Assembly: GCA_900163555.1 (NCBI GenBank)
Contig: FUHX01000043.1
Coordinates: 1 to 64,000 of the forward strand
Direction: 5' to 3'
Source of the DNA: Actinomycetales bacterium JB111
GTDB taxonomy: Bacteria > Actinomycetota > Actinomycetes > Actinomycetales > Actinomycetaceae
Length of the DNA stretch: 64,000 nucleotides
The notes under the pieces are model-generated. The model searched no databases. It was not told the origin of the DNA and worked only from the letters and a program-made list of their open reading frames with translations. A program made the translations under genes and the position numbers. Shown here in pieces: positions 44,292-52,606 of this stretch (its first letter is position 1; every line of letters starts with the position of its first letter).

Positions 44292-44852
44292 TCAGCGCGC
44301 GTGGGTGGGAACGTCGTCGGGTGTGGTCGTCCCCCGACGACGATCGGTCGCCTCGGGCGACCGGGTCGCGGATCCCAGGCGTGCGCGCCAGAGGAGGACG
44401 ACCGCGGCGCCCGCGAGGCACAGGCCGACGAAGGTCAGCAGCGCGAGCCCGATGCCGGGGTTCATCCCGTAGCCACGCACGGCGCCGGACGCCCAGAGCA
44501 TCGTCACGATGCCCGCGGCGGCGCCGAGGACGAGGAACGTGGCGGCGGCCGCAAGGTCGGTCTGGGTGCGCCGGTCCGGCCCCGTCTCCCCCGCGTGGTC
44601 CGGAGGGCCGCTGCCGCGTCCGCCGGAAAGAACGTGGTGGAAGGCGAGGCCCGTGAGCGCCGCGGCGATCTCGACCGGCACGAAGCACAGGATCGAGTAC
44701 GCGAGCAGCGTGGTGGCGACGGACTGCAGCTCGGGGTAGTCACCGACAAGCTCCTGCGCGATCCAGGGCAGGCCGACCGCCTGGACCAGCACGCTGAGCG
44801 CGAGCACCGCCCACGCCCCCGCCGCCACGGCGGACGTCGTCATCTGCCTCAT
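44292..44852 (-). CDS. Four-helix membrane protein, DUF2975-like
   Basis: 186 residues with four hydrophobic segments (about 8-28, 45-70, 95-120, 138-160) and a charged tail. The layout resembles DUF2975 membrane proteins of Gram-positives. The function is unknown and it is not obviously part of the sugar pathway. GGGTGAGAG precedes ATG 44852. It is convergent with the GntR gene (15 bases apart). Confidence 0.7.
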   Translation of the reverse strand: MRQMTTSAVAAGAWAVLALSVLVQAVGLPWIAQELVGDYPELQSVATTLLAYSILCFVPVEIAAALTGLAFHHVLSGGRGSGPPDHAGETGPDRRTQTDLAAAATFLVLGAAAGIVTMLWASGAVRGYGMNPGIGLALLTFVGLCLAGAAVVLLWRARLGSATRSPEATDRRRGTTTPDDVPTHAR

Positions 44853-44974
44853 CGCTCTCACCCTCGCCTTGTGGCTGCACCGGAAGCTCATCGTCCCAGG
44901 GGCTCGCGGAAACGTCCATCGGTCGGCGCCGGTTGAGCGGCCCTGCGCGGCGGGACGCACGGTCGACGCACAAC

Positions 44975-45011
44975 GCGCCGTGCCCCGCTCGTCATGAGCG
45001 GGGCACGGCGC
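44975..45011. terminator. Perfect 16-bp hairpin
   Basis: Arms 44975-44990 and 44996-45011 match exactly with loop GTCAT. It lies downstream of the CbbY-like gene on the minus strand and upstream of the DUF2975-like gene. Confidence 0.75.
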
Positions 45012-45034
45012 GGGTGGAGGAGAGAGTCGGCCGG

Positions 45035-45796
45035 TCAGGCCGCGAGGAGCTTCGTCAGCGACTCGCGGTCGATCACGCCGTTCGAGCGCACGTCGTCGCC
45101 GGCGCGAACCTCGGCCGGGTTGTCGGCCTCGCCCAGGTGCGACACCACGATGGCCGCGTCCGGGAACGGGTCGTTCTGCGTGAAGTGGCTGAGGGTCACG
45201 ACGTGCGTGATCCCCGCCGCCGCGGCGGCCTTCGCGCCCGACTCGGAGTCCTCGACCACGACCGCGTCGGCCTTGTCGATGCCGAGCTCGGCCACGGCCA
45301 GGTTGTAGATGTCGGGCGCGGGCTTCTTGGCCGGGACGACGTCGCCGGCCCAGACGCCGGAGACGCGGGCGTAGAGGTCCTCGCCGATCACGTTGCGCAA
45401 CACGGCGCGCACGGAACGCTCGGCGGACGTCGAGGCGACGGCGACCTTCCAGCCGGCGTCGAGGACCTCCGCGATGATGCGGCGGACGCCGGGGCGACCC
45501 GGCAGCTTGCCGGCCTCGACGAGCTCCACGTAGATCTCGCTCTTGCGCTTGTGGGTCTCCGCGACCTTCTCGTCCAGGTCCGGGGCCGAGGCGAGCTCGA
45601 GCTCCGGGTGCTGGCCGAGGTAGTGCCGCATGCGCTCCTTGCCGCCGCCGACCTTGAGCAGGTCGGAGTACTCCTCGGCGGTCCAGCGGAACGGGAAGCC
45701 GAGCTCCTCGAACGTCTGGTTGAAGGCCACGAGGTGGCCGTCGAGCTCGGTGTCCGCGAGGACGCCGTCGCAGTCGAAGATCAGTGCGTTGGTCAT
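45035..45796 (-). CDS. CbbY-like HAD phosphatase
   Basis: 253 residues. HAD motif I IFDCDGVLADTELDGH is followed by a helical cap with AFNQTFEELG and LLKVGGGKERMRHYL, motif II VAVASTSAERSV, VWAGDVVPAKKPAPDIYNLA and motif IV VVVEDSESGAKAA. The VGGGKERM cap motif and DTELDGH are close to CbbY proteins, which dephosphorylate the RuBisCO by-product xylulose-1,5-bisphosphate; I recognise plant and bacterial CbbY by these segments. With a RuBisCO-like protein 9 kb away, a ketopentose- or ketotetrose-bisphosphate is a reasonable substrate, but this is inference. The start codon shares one base with the aldolase stop (TGATG), so the two are coupled. Confidence 0.88.
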   Translation of the reverse strand: MTNALIFDCDGVLADTELDGHLVAFNQTFEELGFPFRWTAEEYSDLLKVGGGKERMRHYLGQHPELELASAPDLDEKVAETHKRKSEIYVELVEAGKLPGRPGVRRIIAEVLDAGWKVAVASTSAERSVRAVLRNVIGEDLYARVSGVWAGDVVPAKKPAPDIYNLAVAELGIDKADAVVVEDSESGAKAAAAAGITHVVTLSHFTQNDPFPDAAIVVSHLGEADNPAEVRAGDDVRSNGVIDRESLTKLLAA

Positions 45797-46656
45797 CAGG
45801 CGCCCTTTCCAGCGGAACGGAAGATCTCAAAGTTCTCGCCGATGACGGTGGCGACGTTGGCCTCGATCGCGTTGAACAGCTTGACCGGGTCCCACTTGTC
45901 GTTGGCCTCGCACTCCTTGAGGTGCGCGAGGGATCCCTGCATGTAGGCGTACTTCAGGGCGGTGGAGATGTTGATCTTCGCGATGCCCGCGTCGATGAAG
46001 CTGTGGAAGTCCTCCGCCGCGAGGCCGGTGCCGCCGTGCAGGACGACCGGCAGGTCCGTCTTGGCGGCGAACTCGGCGGCGCGGTCCTGGCGCAGGACCG
46101 GGGTGGACTTGTACTGGCCGTGGGCGGTGCCGAGCTGCGGGGCGATCATGTCGGTGCCGGTGTCCACGGCGACCTCGATGAGCTTGTCCACCGAGTACGA
46201 GTGCACGGCCACGTCGGAGCCGACGCCGTCCTCGACGCCGATGATGTTCTCGATCTCGGACTCGACGGCCACGCCGGCGGCGTGCGCCTCGGCGACGACC
46301 TCACGGGTCTCGGCCCAGGCGGTGTCGAGGTCGCGGTCGGAGGCGTCGAAGAGGACGGAGTCCCAGCCGTGCTTGATGACCTCGGTGATCACGGCGCGGT
46401 CCGGGCAGTGGTCGAGGTGCAGGGAGACCGGGGCGCTCGACTGAGCTGCCGAGTAGCGGTAGGCGGCCGCGAGGACCTCGGCGCCGAGCATCTTCACGGT
46501 CTTCACCGACGTCTGGAGGATGACCGGCGAGTTCGCCTTCTCGGCGGCGGACACGACCGCGCGGATCGAGTGCGCGTCGACGATGTTGACGGCGGGGACC
46601 GCGTACCCGTTGCCGCGAGCGGCCTGTACGAGATCAAGAGTCTTGGCGATGGTCAT
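45796..46656 (-). CDS. Class II ketose-bisphosphate aldolase
   Basis: 286 residues, GatY/FbaA type. Zinc ligands fall in SLHLDHCPD (His), VHSYSVD region, APQLGTAHGQY (His) and VLHGGTGL (His). SVLFDASDRDLDTAWAETREVV is the usual helix, and the phosphate loop has KINISTALKYAYMQG. The short length fits tagatose/fructose-bisphosphate or sedoheptulose-bisphosphate aldolases. It condenses or splits dihydroxyacetone phosphate with an aldehyde phosphate. GAGGTACCTCC precedes ATG 46656. The gene has its own promoter region with the GntR-type motif 80-100 bases upstream and is coupled to the CbbY-like gene. Confidence 0.92.
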   Translation of the reverse strand: MTIAKTLDLVQAARGNGYAVPAVNIVDAHSIRAVVSAAEKANSPVILQTSVKTVKMLGAEVLAAAYRYSAAQSSAPVSLHLDHCPDRAVITEVIKHGWDSVLFDASDRDLDTAWAETREVVAEAHAAGVAVESEIENIIGVEDGVGSDVAVHSYSVDKLIEVAVDTGTDMIAPQLGTAHGQYKSTPVLRQDRAAEFAAKTDLPVVLHGGTGLAAEDFHSFIDAGIAKINISTALKYAYMQGSLAHLKECEANDKWDPVKLFNAIEANVATVIGENFEIFRSAGKGA

Positions 46657-46734
46657 TGGAGGTACCTCTTCCCGGGTGGGCACGGAACTGGTGCGGCATC
46701 GAACCGCCCTCGATGGGGCGTCCGCCCACCGTCG

Positions 46735-46755
46735 ACTATACATGTTAGTACAACT
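46735..46755 (-). promoter_or_regulatory. GntR-type operator motif before the aldolase gene
   Basis: On the minus strand AGTTGTACTAACATGTATAG then T. Compared with the site before E1, both read TTGT, six variable bases, ATGTATAGT. TATAGT at its end is a good -10 box, so binding would block the aldolase promoter. Confidence 0.6.
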
Positions 46756-46844
46756 TGGGTCGAGTGCCCGACGCCGATCGTCCGCACGGCCGTCGACGAA
46801 CCACGAGTCGTCGCTGACTCGCGATCCTCGACGACCCGCGGTGA

Positions 46845-47618
46845 CTACCGCTCGGCGGGCGCGTGCGCGCGGACCTCGTCGACGCTGGCCAGGAAGCGGT
46901 CGGCGTCCAGGCCGCCGCGGCCGAGGAAGATCCCCTCGGGGGTCTGGGCGGCGGACGTCGCCGCGCCCGCAATGTCGGCGTAGGTCCCCGGGACAGCCGA
47001 ACCGCCGTAGACGATCCGGAACTCGGACACCGTGTTCTGAAGGACGCCGCGCAGCGCCTCGACGGTCCGCGCGATGTGCTCCGGCGGCGCGGGCTGCGGC
47101 GCGCCGATCGCCCACGTGGGCTCGTAAGCGGCGATGACCTCGGCTCCCTCGGGCAGCCCGCCGAACGCACGCTCGACCTGCTCGGTGAGGACCGGGACGG
47201 GGTCGTCGTCGGCGGTCGGCTCGCCGCACACGAGGATCGGCACGATCCCGGCGTCGACGGCGGCCTCGATCTTTGCCCGCACGAGTTCGTCCGTCTCCCC
47301 CTGGTACTTCCGACGCTCGGGGTGGCCGACCATCGTGTAGCGCGCGCCGAGGGCGGCCAGCAGCTCGGCGGGGACCTCGCCCGTGTACGCGCCGAGCGGG
47401 TGCGCGGAGAGGTCCTGGACGCCGATCTCGACCCCGAGCGGCCCGAGCGCGGTGACGAATCGGTCCACCAGCGGGAACGGCACGCAGATGTACGCCCCCT
47501 CCCCCTGTCCGGGGCGCTCGGCGAGGCCGGCGGCCACCGTGTCGATCCAGGCGGTCGCCTGGTCGAGGGAGAAGTAGGCCTTCGAGCTGAAGCCGGTCAG
47601 GGCCTGGGGGATCGACAC
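46845..47618 (-). CDS. Divergent triosephosphate isomerase family protein
   Basis: 257 residues of TIM barrel. The usual NWKM start is GFSSKAYFS (lysine kept). The catalytic His is in MVGHPERRKY (Pro replaces the Ser of GHSERR), the catalytic Glu is in AAYEPTWAIG, and the phosphate loop is IVYGGSAVPG. Such changes occur in EryH/LerI-type isomerases that act on erythrulose phosphates, so a tetrulose-phosphate isomerase is more likely than housekeeping TPI. Start GTG 47618 with GAAGGAC 9 bases upstream; a hydrophilic upstream frame is not conserved. It is downstream of the dihydroxyacetone kinase gene. Confidence 0.88.
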   Translation of the reverse strand: MSIPQALTGFSSKAYFSLDQATAWIDTVAAGLAERPGQGEGAYICVPFPLVDRFVTALGPLGVEIGVQDLSAHPLGAYTGEVPAELLAALGARYTMVGHPERRKYQGETDELVRAKIEAAVDAGIVPILVCGEPTADDDPVPVLTEQVERAFGGLPEGAEVIAAYEPTWAIGAPQPAPPEHIARTVEALRGVLQNTVSEFRIVYGGSAVPGTYADIAGAATSAAQTPEGIFLGRGGLDADRFLASVDEVRAHAPAER

Positions 47619-47815
47619 GCGATCACGTCCTTCGCTGGTGCGGGTGGAGGGGAAGTTGGGGAACGGAGGAGGGTGCGGCCTGACGCGCCGGCGGGGTGCC
47701 GCGTCCCTCGCCCGGCCGGTGCGGTGCACCGGTAGGGAGGAGGTCGCGACACCCCGCCGTCACGTGCCCGGACCCGGCTCACGCGCGTTGCGCGCGGGCG
47801 GCCCCGTGGGCCAGT

Positions 47816-47850
47816 CGGTGGCCGGCCGGATCTCGTCCCGCCGGCCACCG
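47816..47850 (-). terminator. Hairpin after the dihydroxyacetone kinase gene
   Basis: 11-bp arms CGGTGGCCGGC / GCCGGCCACCG (47816-47826, 47840-47850), 12 bases beyond the kinase stop. The 243-base gap to the isomerase gene holds no ORF I can support. Confidence 0.55.
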
Positions 47851-47861
47851 CGGTCGGCCTG

Positions 47862-49550
47862 TCAGCCGATGAGGTTCGCGATGACCTCGATGATGCTTCC
47901 GGCGGAGACCGCACCCGGGTCCGGGTGACCGACGGACTTCTCCGCCAGCGGGCGGGAGCGGCCGATCTTCGGGCTGAGCGGGGCGGTGTCCTGCGCGAGC
48001 TTCGGCGCGGAGGACGCGGCGTCGGCCCAGGAGCCGTTCGCCTCGAGCTCGTTCACGACCGGCACGATGACGTCGACCATGGTCTTGTCACCGAGCTCGG
48101 CGCCGCCGACCTTGACGAGGGCGTCGCGACCGGCGACGAACGCGGCGACCGCGTCGTCGTTGGTCGGGGTGCCCGTGTCGGACAGCGAGCCGCCGACGGC
48201 GAGGATGATCGCGCCCCAGAGCGCGCCGGAGGTGCCGCCCGCGTCGTCGGACCAGGCCTGACCCGCGCGGGTGAGCGTGGTGCCGAGGCCGGCGCCGGCC
48301 TCGACGGCGGCCTTCGCCTCGCGGAGGGCCGAGGTGGCGCCGCGGACCATGCCGATGCCGTGGTCGCCGTCGCCGGCGAACGCGTCGAGGTTGCCGAGCT
48401 CCTCCTCCTGCTCCTTCAGGCGCGCGAGGATCTTTTCGATGCCGTCGACGGCCTGGGCCGCGGCGGCGCGCGAGGCGTCGTCGGACTCGGGGATCTCACC
48501 CTTGGTGTCCTCGGCGATGACCGCGTCCGCCTCGGAGATCGGGGCGACGTCGCCGATCGCACCGCGCTTGAAGGCCGGGGTGTCGACCGGGTCGAGCCAG
48601 AGCTTCTCCAGCTCGTCGTCGAGCCACACGAGGGACAGCGAGAGGCCGCCCATGTCCAGGGAAGTCACGAGCTCGTCGGCGACCGAGTCGACGATGGTCA
48701 CGCCGGCCTCCTCGAGCGCCGCGTGGACGGACTTGAAGACGACGAAGAGCTCCTCGTACTTCGTGGTGCCGAGGCCGTTGAGCAGGGCGACGACGCGGCC
48801 GTCCGCGTTCGCCGGGCGCTCCTCGAGGAGCTTGCCCACGAGCAGGCGGGCGACCTCGTCGGCGGTGCCGAGGTCCATCTCGTCGATGCCGGGCTCGCCG
48901 TGCACGCCGAGGCCGAGGGACAGGCGCCCCTCCGGAACGGTGAACAGCGGCTGGGCGGCGCCAGGGAGGGTGCAGCCCGAGTATGCGACGCCGAGCGTGA
49001 AGGTCGCGTCGTTCGCCTTGGCGTTGACGCGGAGGACCTCGTCGAAGTCGTAGCCGGCCTCGGCCGCGGCGCCGGTGATCTTGAAGACCGGCACGAAGCC
49101 CGAGATGCCGCGGCGCTTCTCCGGGGTCTCCGGCGGGGCGGAGGCGATGTCGTCGGTGAGGACGAGGACCGAGGCCTTCTGGCCCTCGGCCTTCAGCTGC
49201 TCGACGGCCGCACCGAAGTGGAGGACGTCACCGGCGTAGTTGCCGAAGCAGATCACGGTGCCGCCGCCCTGGTCGGCGGCCTTCGCGACGGAGACCGCCT
49301 CGGTCGCGGACGGGGACGAGAAGATGTTGCCACAGACGGCGCCGTCGGCCATGCCCGGCCCGACCCAGCCCATGAAGGCCGGGTAGTGGCCGGTGCCGCC
49401 ACCGACGAGGACGGATACCTTTCCCTGCCGCTTCGCGGTGTTGCGGGCAACGCCGCCCGGGACGCGGCGGACGTGCCGGCCGTTCGCGGCGACGAAGCCG
49501 TCGACGAGCTCCTTGGGGAAGTCGTCAGGGTTGTTCCAGAGCTTGGTCAT
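47862..49550 (-). CDS. One-piece ATP-dependent dihydroxyacetone/erythrulose kinase (DhaK-DhaL)
   Basis: 562 residues. The DhaK domain (1-330) has VGGGTGHYPAFMGWVG and the covalent substrate His217 in GLGVHGEPGID. The DhaL domain (about 365-562) has the Mg-binding AFAGDGDHGIGMVRG and AGGTSGALWGAIIL. Fusion of both domains means ATP, not PEP, is the donor. Enzymes of this layout include L-erythrulose kinase (LerK) of the mycobacterial erythritol/threitol pathways. GAGGATTA precedes the ATG. It lies 108 bases after the AraM-like gene, in the same direction. Confidence 0.93.
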   Translation of the reverse strand: MTKLWNNPDDFPKELVDGFVAANGRHVRRVPGGVARNTAKRQGKVSVLVGGGTGHYPAFMGWVGPGMADGAVCGNIFSSPSATEAVSVAKAADQGGGTVICFGNYAGDVLHFGAAVEQLKAEGQKASVLVLTDDIASAPPETPEKRRGISGFVPVFKITGAAAEAGYDFDEVLRVNAKANDATFTLGVAYSGCTLPGAAQPLFTVPEGRLSLGLGVHGEPGIDEMDLGTADEVARLLVGKLLEERPANADGRVVALLNGLGTTKYEELFVVFKSVHAALEEAGVTIVDSVADELVTSLDMGGLSLSLVWLDDELEKLWLDPVDTPAFKRGAIGDVAPISEADAVIAEDTKGEIPESDDASRAAAAQAVDGIEKILARLKEQEEELGNLDAFAGDGDHGIGMVRGATSALREAKAAVEAGAGLGTTLTRAGQAWSDDAGGTSGALWGAIILAVGGSLSDTGTPTNDDAVAAFVAGRDALVKVGGAELGDKTMVDVIVPVVNELEANGSWADAASSAPKLAQDTAPLSPKIGRSRPLAEKSVGHPDPGAVSAGSIIEVIANLIG

Positions 49551-49658
49551 CGTTAATCCTCAGTGATCGTGATGAATGGGGGGCGCCCGCCGGGGGCGAG
49601 CTGACATCGTGCCGGGCGCCTGTCGACCGGCACGGGCGATTGTGTAACAGCAGGCGGC

Positions 49659-50999
49659 CTACGCACCACCTCCGGCCGCAGCGGCGCGTGCGAACACGGC
49701 GTCGATCAGCTCGTCGTCCCACGCCCCGTTCATGACGAGCAGATCGGCAAGAGTGACGCGATTCCGCATGAACGGCAGGGCGGAGAGCACCCACTTGGCG
49801 CGCTCCTCGCTGATCGCGGGGGTCAGGTCGGAAAAGGTCAGCGGGGCGCCCCACTGGGAAAGCGTGCGCGAGACGTACTGCGGCGCGGCAAGAAGTCCAC
49901 GCAGTCGGTCGATGAGCTCGGCGTCGATCGTGGGTCGGGTCGCCGCGGTCTCCTGCCAGACTGCGATCTTCTGGGCGACGTTCGCCTGGCACGTCTCGGA
50001 CAGCCGCCCGCTCGGGTCGACGACCCGCCACGTGGTGTCCACGCGGTCGAGCGTGTCCTCCGGGTAGGTGGTGCCGGCGTCGATGCGCACGAGGTCCCGC
50101 TCGAGGGCGATCTCCCACAGCGCGGTGCTGAGCACGGTCGCCACGCCGACCTGTCGGCCGTGGAGGTCGTGCTCCGTGCCCTCGGCGATGGCCGCCATGT
50201 CGAGGATGTGGCTGGTGAGGTGCTCGCACCCGGACAGCGGGGCGGTGCTGCCCACCACGCCGATCGACAGACCGCCGTAGGTGAGCGCGTCCACGAGCGC
50301 GGGCATCGCGCCGTCGGCCTCCCGGCCGTCGTGCAGCCGCCCGACGGCGTCCATCAGGTCGGTCAGGACGGCCGGGTCCGCCTCGGCTCCCGTCAGGTGA
50401 GAGGCAAGGACCCAGTCCGCGATCGAGGAGCCGATCGCGACCGCGTCCCCGACGCCGGAGCCCACGAGCGTGTCCGGCGACCGCTCGAGCGCATCCGACT
50501 CGATGAGGATGGCGCTCGGCCACCTGGTCGGCCGCGTCGACTTCGCCCCTGCGTTGATGAGGACGCTCATCGCGTCCGCATACCCATTGACCGAGGCCGC
50601 CGACTGGACGGCGACAAGCGGGACACCCTCGGCCGTGGCGGCCTTCCCCAGGTCCGTGATCGTCCCGGAACCCACCGACACGACTCCCCCGGCGGCCGCG
50701 AGGCGGTCGGCGGAGTCCTGCACGGTGCGCTCGTCGAGGACCAGCCCGTGGTCGTCGATCAGCGGGGTGACGATCTCGGTGGCGAAGCCGCTCGCCTCGA
50801 TCGAGGCGACGACCTTCGCGAGGAGGTCGCCGTCGTCGACGGGCTTGGCGACGCCGTCGGACAGGATCGCGATCGGTGAGCGCGCTCCCAGCCTGGTGAG
50901 GGTCTCCCCCGCCCGGGCCGCGGCCCCGGCGGAGTAGTCGATCTGGTCGAGGTGTCCGTTGGAGGCCGCGAGGGCGGCCTCGGTCAGATGAGTGGTCAT
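49659..50999 (-). CDS. AraM/glycerol-1-phosphate dehydrogenase-like protein
   Basis: 446 residues, iron-containing-alcohol-dehydrogenase fold of the EgsA/AraM type. It has an NAD-binding VSVGSGTITDLGKAAT (about 107-122) and metal ligands in VAIGSSIADWVLASH (Asp), SGCEHLTSHILDM (His) and LHGRQVGVATVL (His). AraM enzymes interconvert sn-glycerol-1-phosphate and dihydroxyacetone phosphate. Next to an EryA-like kinase it may oxidise a tetritol phosphate to a tetrulose phosphate, the step done by the flavoprotein EryB elsewhere; this is inference. The start immediately follows the FGGY kinase stop (TAAATG). Confidence 0.88.
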   Translation of the reverse strand: MTTHLTEAALAASNGHLDQIDYSAGAAARAGETLTRLGARSPIAILSDGVAKPVDDGDLLAKVVASIEASGFATEIVTPLIDDHGLVLDERTVQDSADRLAAAGGVVSVGSGTITDLGKAATAEGVPLVAVQSAASVNGYADAMSVLINAGAKSTRPTRWPSAILIESDALERSPDTLVGSGVGDAVAIGSSIADWVLASHLTGAEADPAVLTDLMDAVGRLHDGREADGAMPALVDALTYGGLSIGVVGSTAPLSGCEHLTSHILDMAAIAEGTEHDLHGRQVGVATVLSTALWEIALERDLVRIDAGTTYPEDTLDRVDTTWRVVDPSGRLSETCQANVAQKIAVWQETAATRPTIDAELIDRLRGLLAAPQYVSRTLSQWGAPLTFSDLTPAISEERAKWVLSALPFMRNRVTLADLLVMNGAWDDELIDAVFARAAAAGGGA

Positions 51000-52541
51000 T
51001 TAGACAGTGAGCTCCGATGCTTCCGCGAGGTCGTTCCACAGCGGCTGCATCGCCTCACGGGTGCGGCGGTACAGCTCGAAGTAGCGGGTGTAGACGGCGG
51101 TCTTGTCCAGGTTGGGCTCGTACTCGCGCACGATGGTGACCGTCCGCTCGACGCCGTCCTTGTGGGAGGCGAAGACTCCGGCGCCCACGCCCGCGACGAT
51201 CGCTGCGCCCTTGGCGCCGAACTCGGAGCCGGCCGGGACGATGATCTTGCGGCCGAGGACGTCCGCGAAGATCTGGCACCAGACCTCCGAGTTCGCGCCA
51301 CCGCCGGCCATGCGGACCGTCCTGACCTCCGTGGGGATGGAGTCGAGGCAGTCGCGGATGCCGTAGGCGACGCCCTCGTAGACGGCGCGCAGCATGTCGT
51401 GGGTCGTGTGGTGGCCGCGGATGCCGGTGAAGGAGCCGCGGGCCGACGGCTTGACGAAGGGCGCGCGCTCGCCGCCGGGGGCGAGGTAGCCGTGGTAGAT
51501 CAGGCCGCGGGCGCCGACCGGCACGGACGCGAGGACCTCGTCGATGTACTCCCACGAGTTGACGTCCTTGGCGGCGGCCTCGTCACGGATCGAGTTGCCG
51601 GGGCCGTCGAGGAACCAGTCCACGTTCGGGGTGCAGAAGTTCATGCCCATGGCGCGGATCCAGGTGTCCGGGCTGTGGGGGATGACCCAGCCGGAGTCCT
51701 GCGGGTCCAGCCCGCCGTCGAGGGAGTTCGTACAGACCGTGACGATGCCGGCCGTGCCGATGACCGCCATGCAGTCGCCGGGCTCGGCCACGCCGACGCC
51801 GAGGGACGACGCCGTGATGTCCATCTGGCCCTTGTAGACCGGGGTGCCGGCCTTGAGACCGGTCTGGCCCGCGGCGATCTCGGTGACCTCGCCCGCGAGG
51901 TCCGTGGACTCCTTGATGGGCGGGAGGACGTGCTTGATGTCCTTGATGCCGAAGGTCTCGAGCACCGAGTCGTCCCACTGGCGCGTGCGGACGTCGATGC
52001 CGGCGAGGGAGGCGTCGGAGCCGTCGGTGGAGATGTCGTCGGTGAGGTTGTAGGAGATCCAGTCCTTGGCCCACAGCTGCGTGGCGCCCGCGAGGTTCTC
52101 GGGCTGGTTGTCCTTGCGCCAGCGCAGGACGGCCGAGGCGGTGCCGGCGTACGGGCCGAGGCCCGACGTCTTGAACTGCTTGGAGATCGTGCCGTCCTCG
52201 TACCACTGGTCGATGATCTTGCCGGTGCGACCGTCGGTCCAGAGGATCGCGTTGCCCTTGGGCTTGCCGTTCTCGTCGATGAGCCAGCTGCCGTCGCCCT
52301 GGCCGGTGACGGAGACGGCAACGATCTCGGAGGGGCGGACGGACGATCCGACGATGGCCTCGCGGATGGCGGTGGCCGCGGCGGACCACACGCGGTTCAT
52401 GTCTTCCTCGGCCTCGTTCGGCGAGGGGTTGATGATCGGGACGGTGCCGGCGCCGCGGCTCATCTCCGTACCGGTCTCGGAGAATACGGCGGCCTTGATG
52501 ACCGATGTCCCGGCGTCGATGCCGAGCAGATACTTCGTCAT
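51000..52541 (-). CDS. FGGY carbohydrate kinase, EryA-like
   Basis: 513 residues. The FGGY kinase begins LGIDAGTSVIKAAVFSETG, has NEAEEDMNRVWSAA and VSVTGQGDGSWLID in the N-lobe, YKGQMDITASSLGVG (catalytic Asp) and, in the C-lobe, YEGVAYGIRDCLD and VRMAGGGANSEVWCQIFADV with GSEFGAKGAAIVA. The N-terminal segment and NEAEEDMN region recall erythritol kinase (EryA), though xylulokinase-like activity cannot be excluded. GAGGAG precedes ATG 52541. It is the first gene of a minus-strand run with the AraM-like and dihydroxyacetone kinase genes. Confidence 0.88.
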   Translation of the reverse strand: MTKYLLGIDAGTSVIKAAVFSETGTEMSRGAGTVPIINPSPNEAEEDMNRVWSAAATAIREAIVGSSVRPSEIVAVSVTGQGDGSWLIDENGKPKGNAILWTDGRTGKIIDQWYEDGTISKQFKTSGLGPYAGTASAVLRWRKDNQPENLAGATQLWAKDWISYNLTDDISTDGSDASLAGIDVRTRQWDDSVLETFGIKDIKHVLPPIKESTDLAGEVTEIAAGQTGLKAGTPVYKGQMDITASSLGVGVAEPGDCMAVIGTAGIVTVCTNSLDGGLDPQDSGWVIPHSPDTWIRAMGMNFCTPNVDWFLDGPGNSIRDEAAAKDVNSWEYIDEVLASVPVGARGLIYHGYLAPGGERAPFVKPSARGSFTGIRGHHTTHDMLRAVYEGVAYGIRDCLDSIPTEVRTVRMAGGGANSEVWCQIFADVLGRKIIVPAGSEFGAKGAAIVAGVGAGVFASHKDGVERTVTIVREYEPNLDKTAVYTRYFELYRRTREAMQPLWNDLAEASELTV

Positions 52542-52606
52542 GGAACTCCTCGTTGAGTACACGAACGACTCTCGCCCGCACGTCGAGCCTAGCCACCGCT
52601 GTCCGT

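Noticed and set aside
47619-47861. Possible small gene between the dihydroxyacetone kinase and isomerase genes
   Set aside because: Frames here lack a ribosome site or -10 signature and read as low-complexity; a hairpin explains part of the gap.
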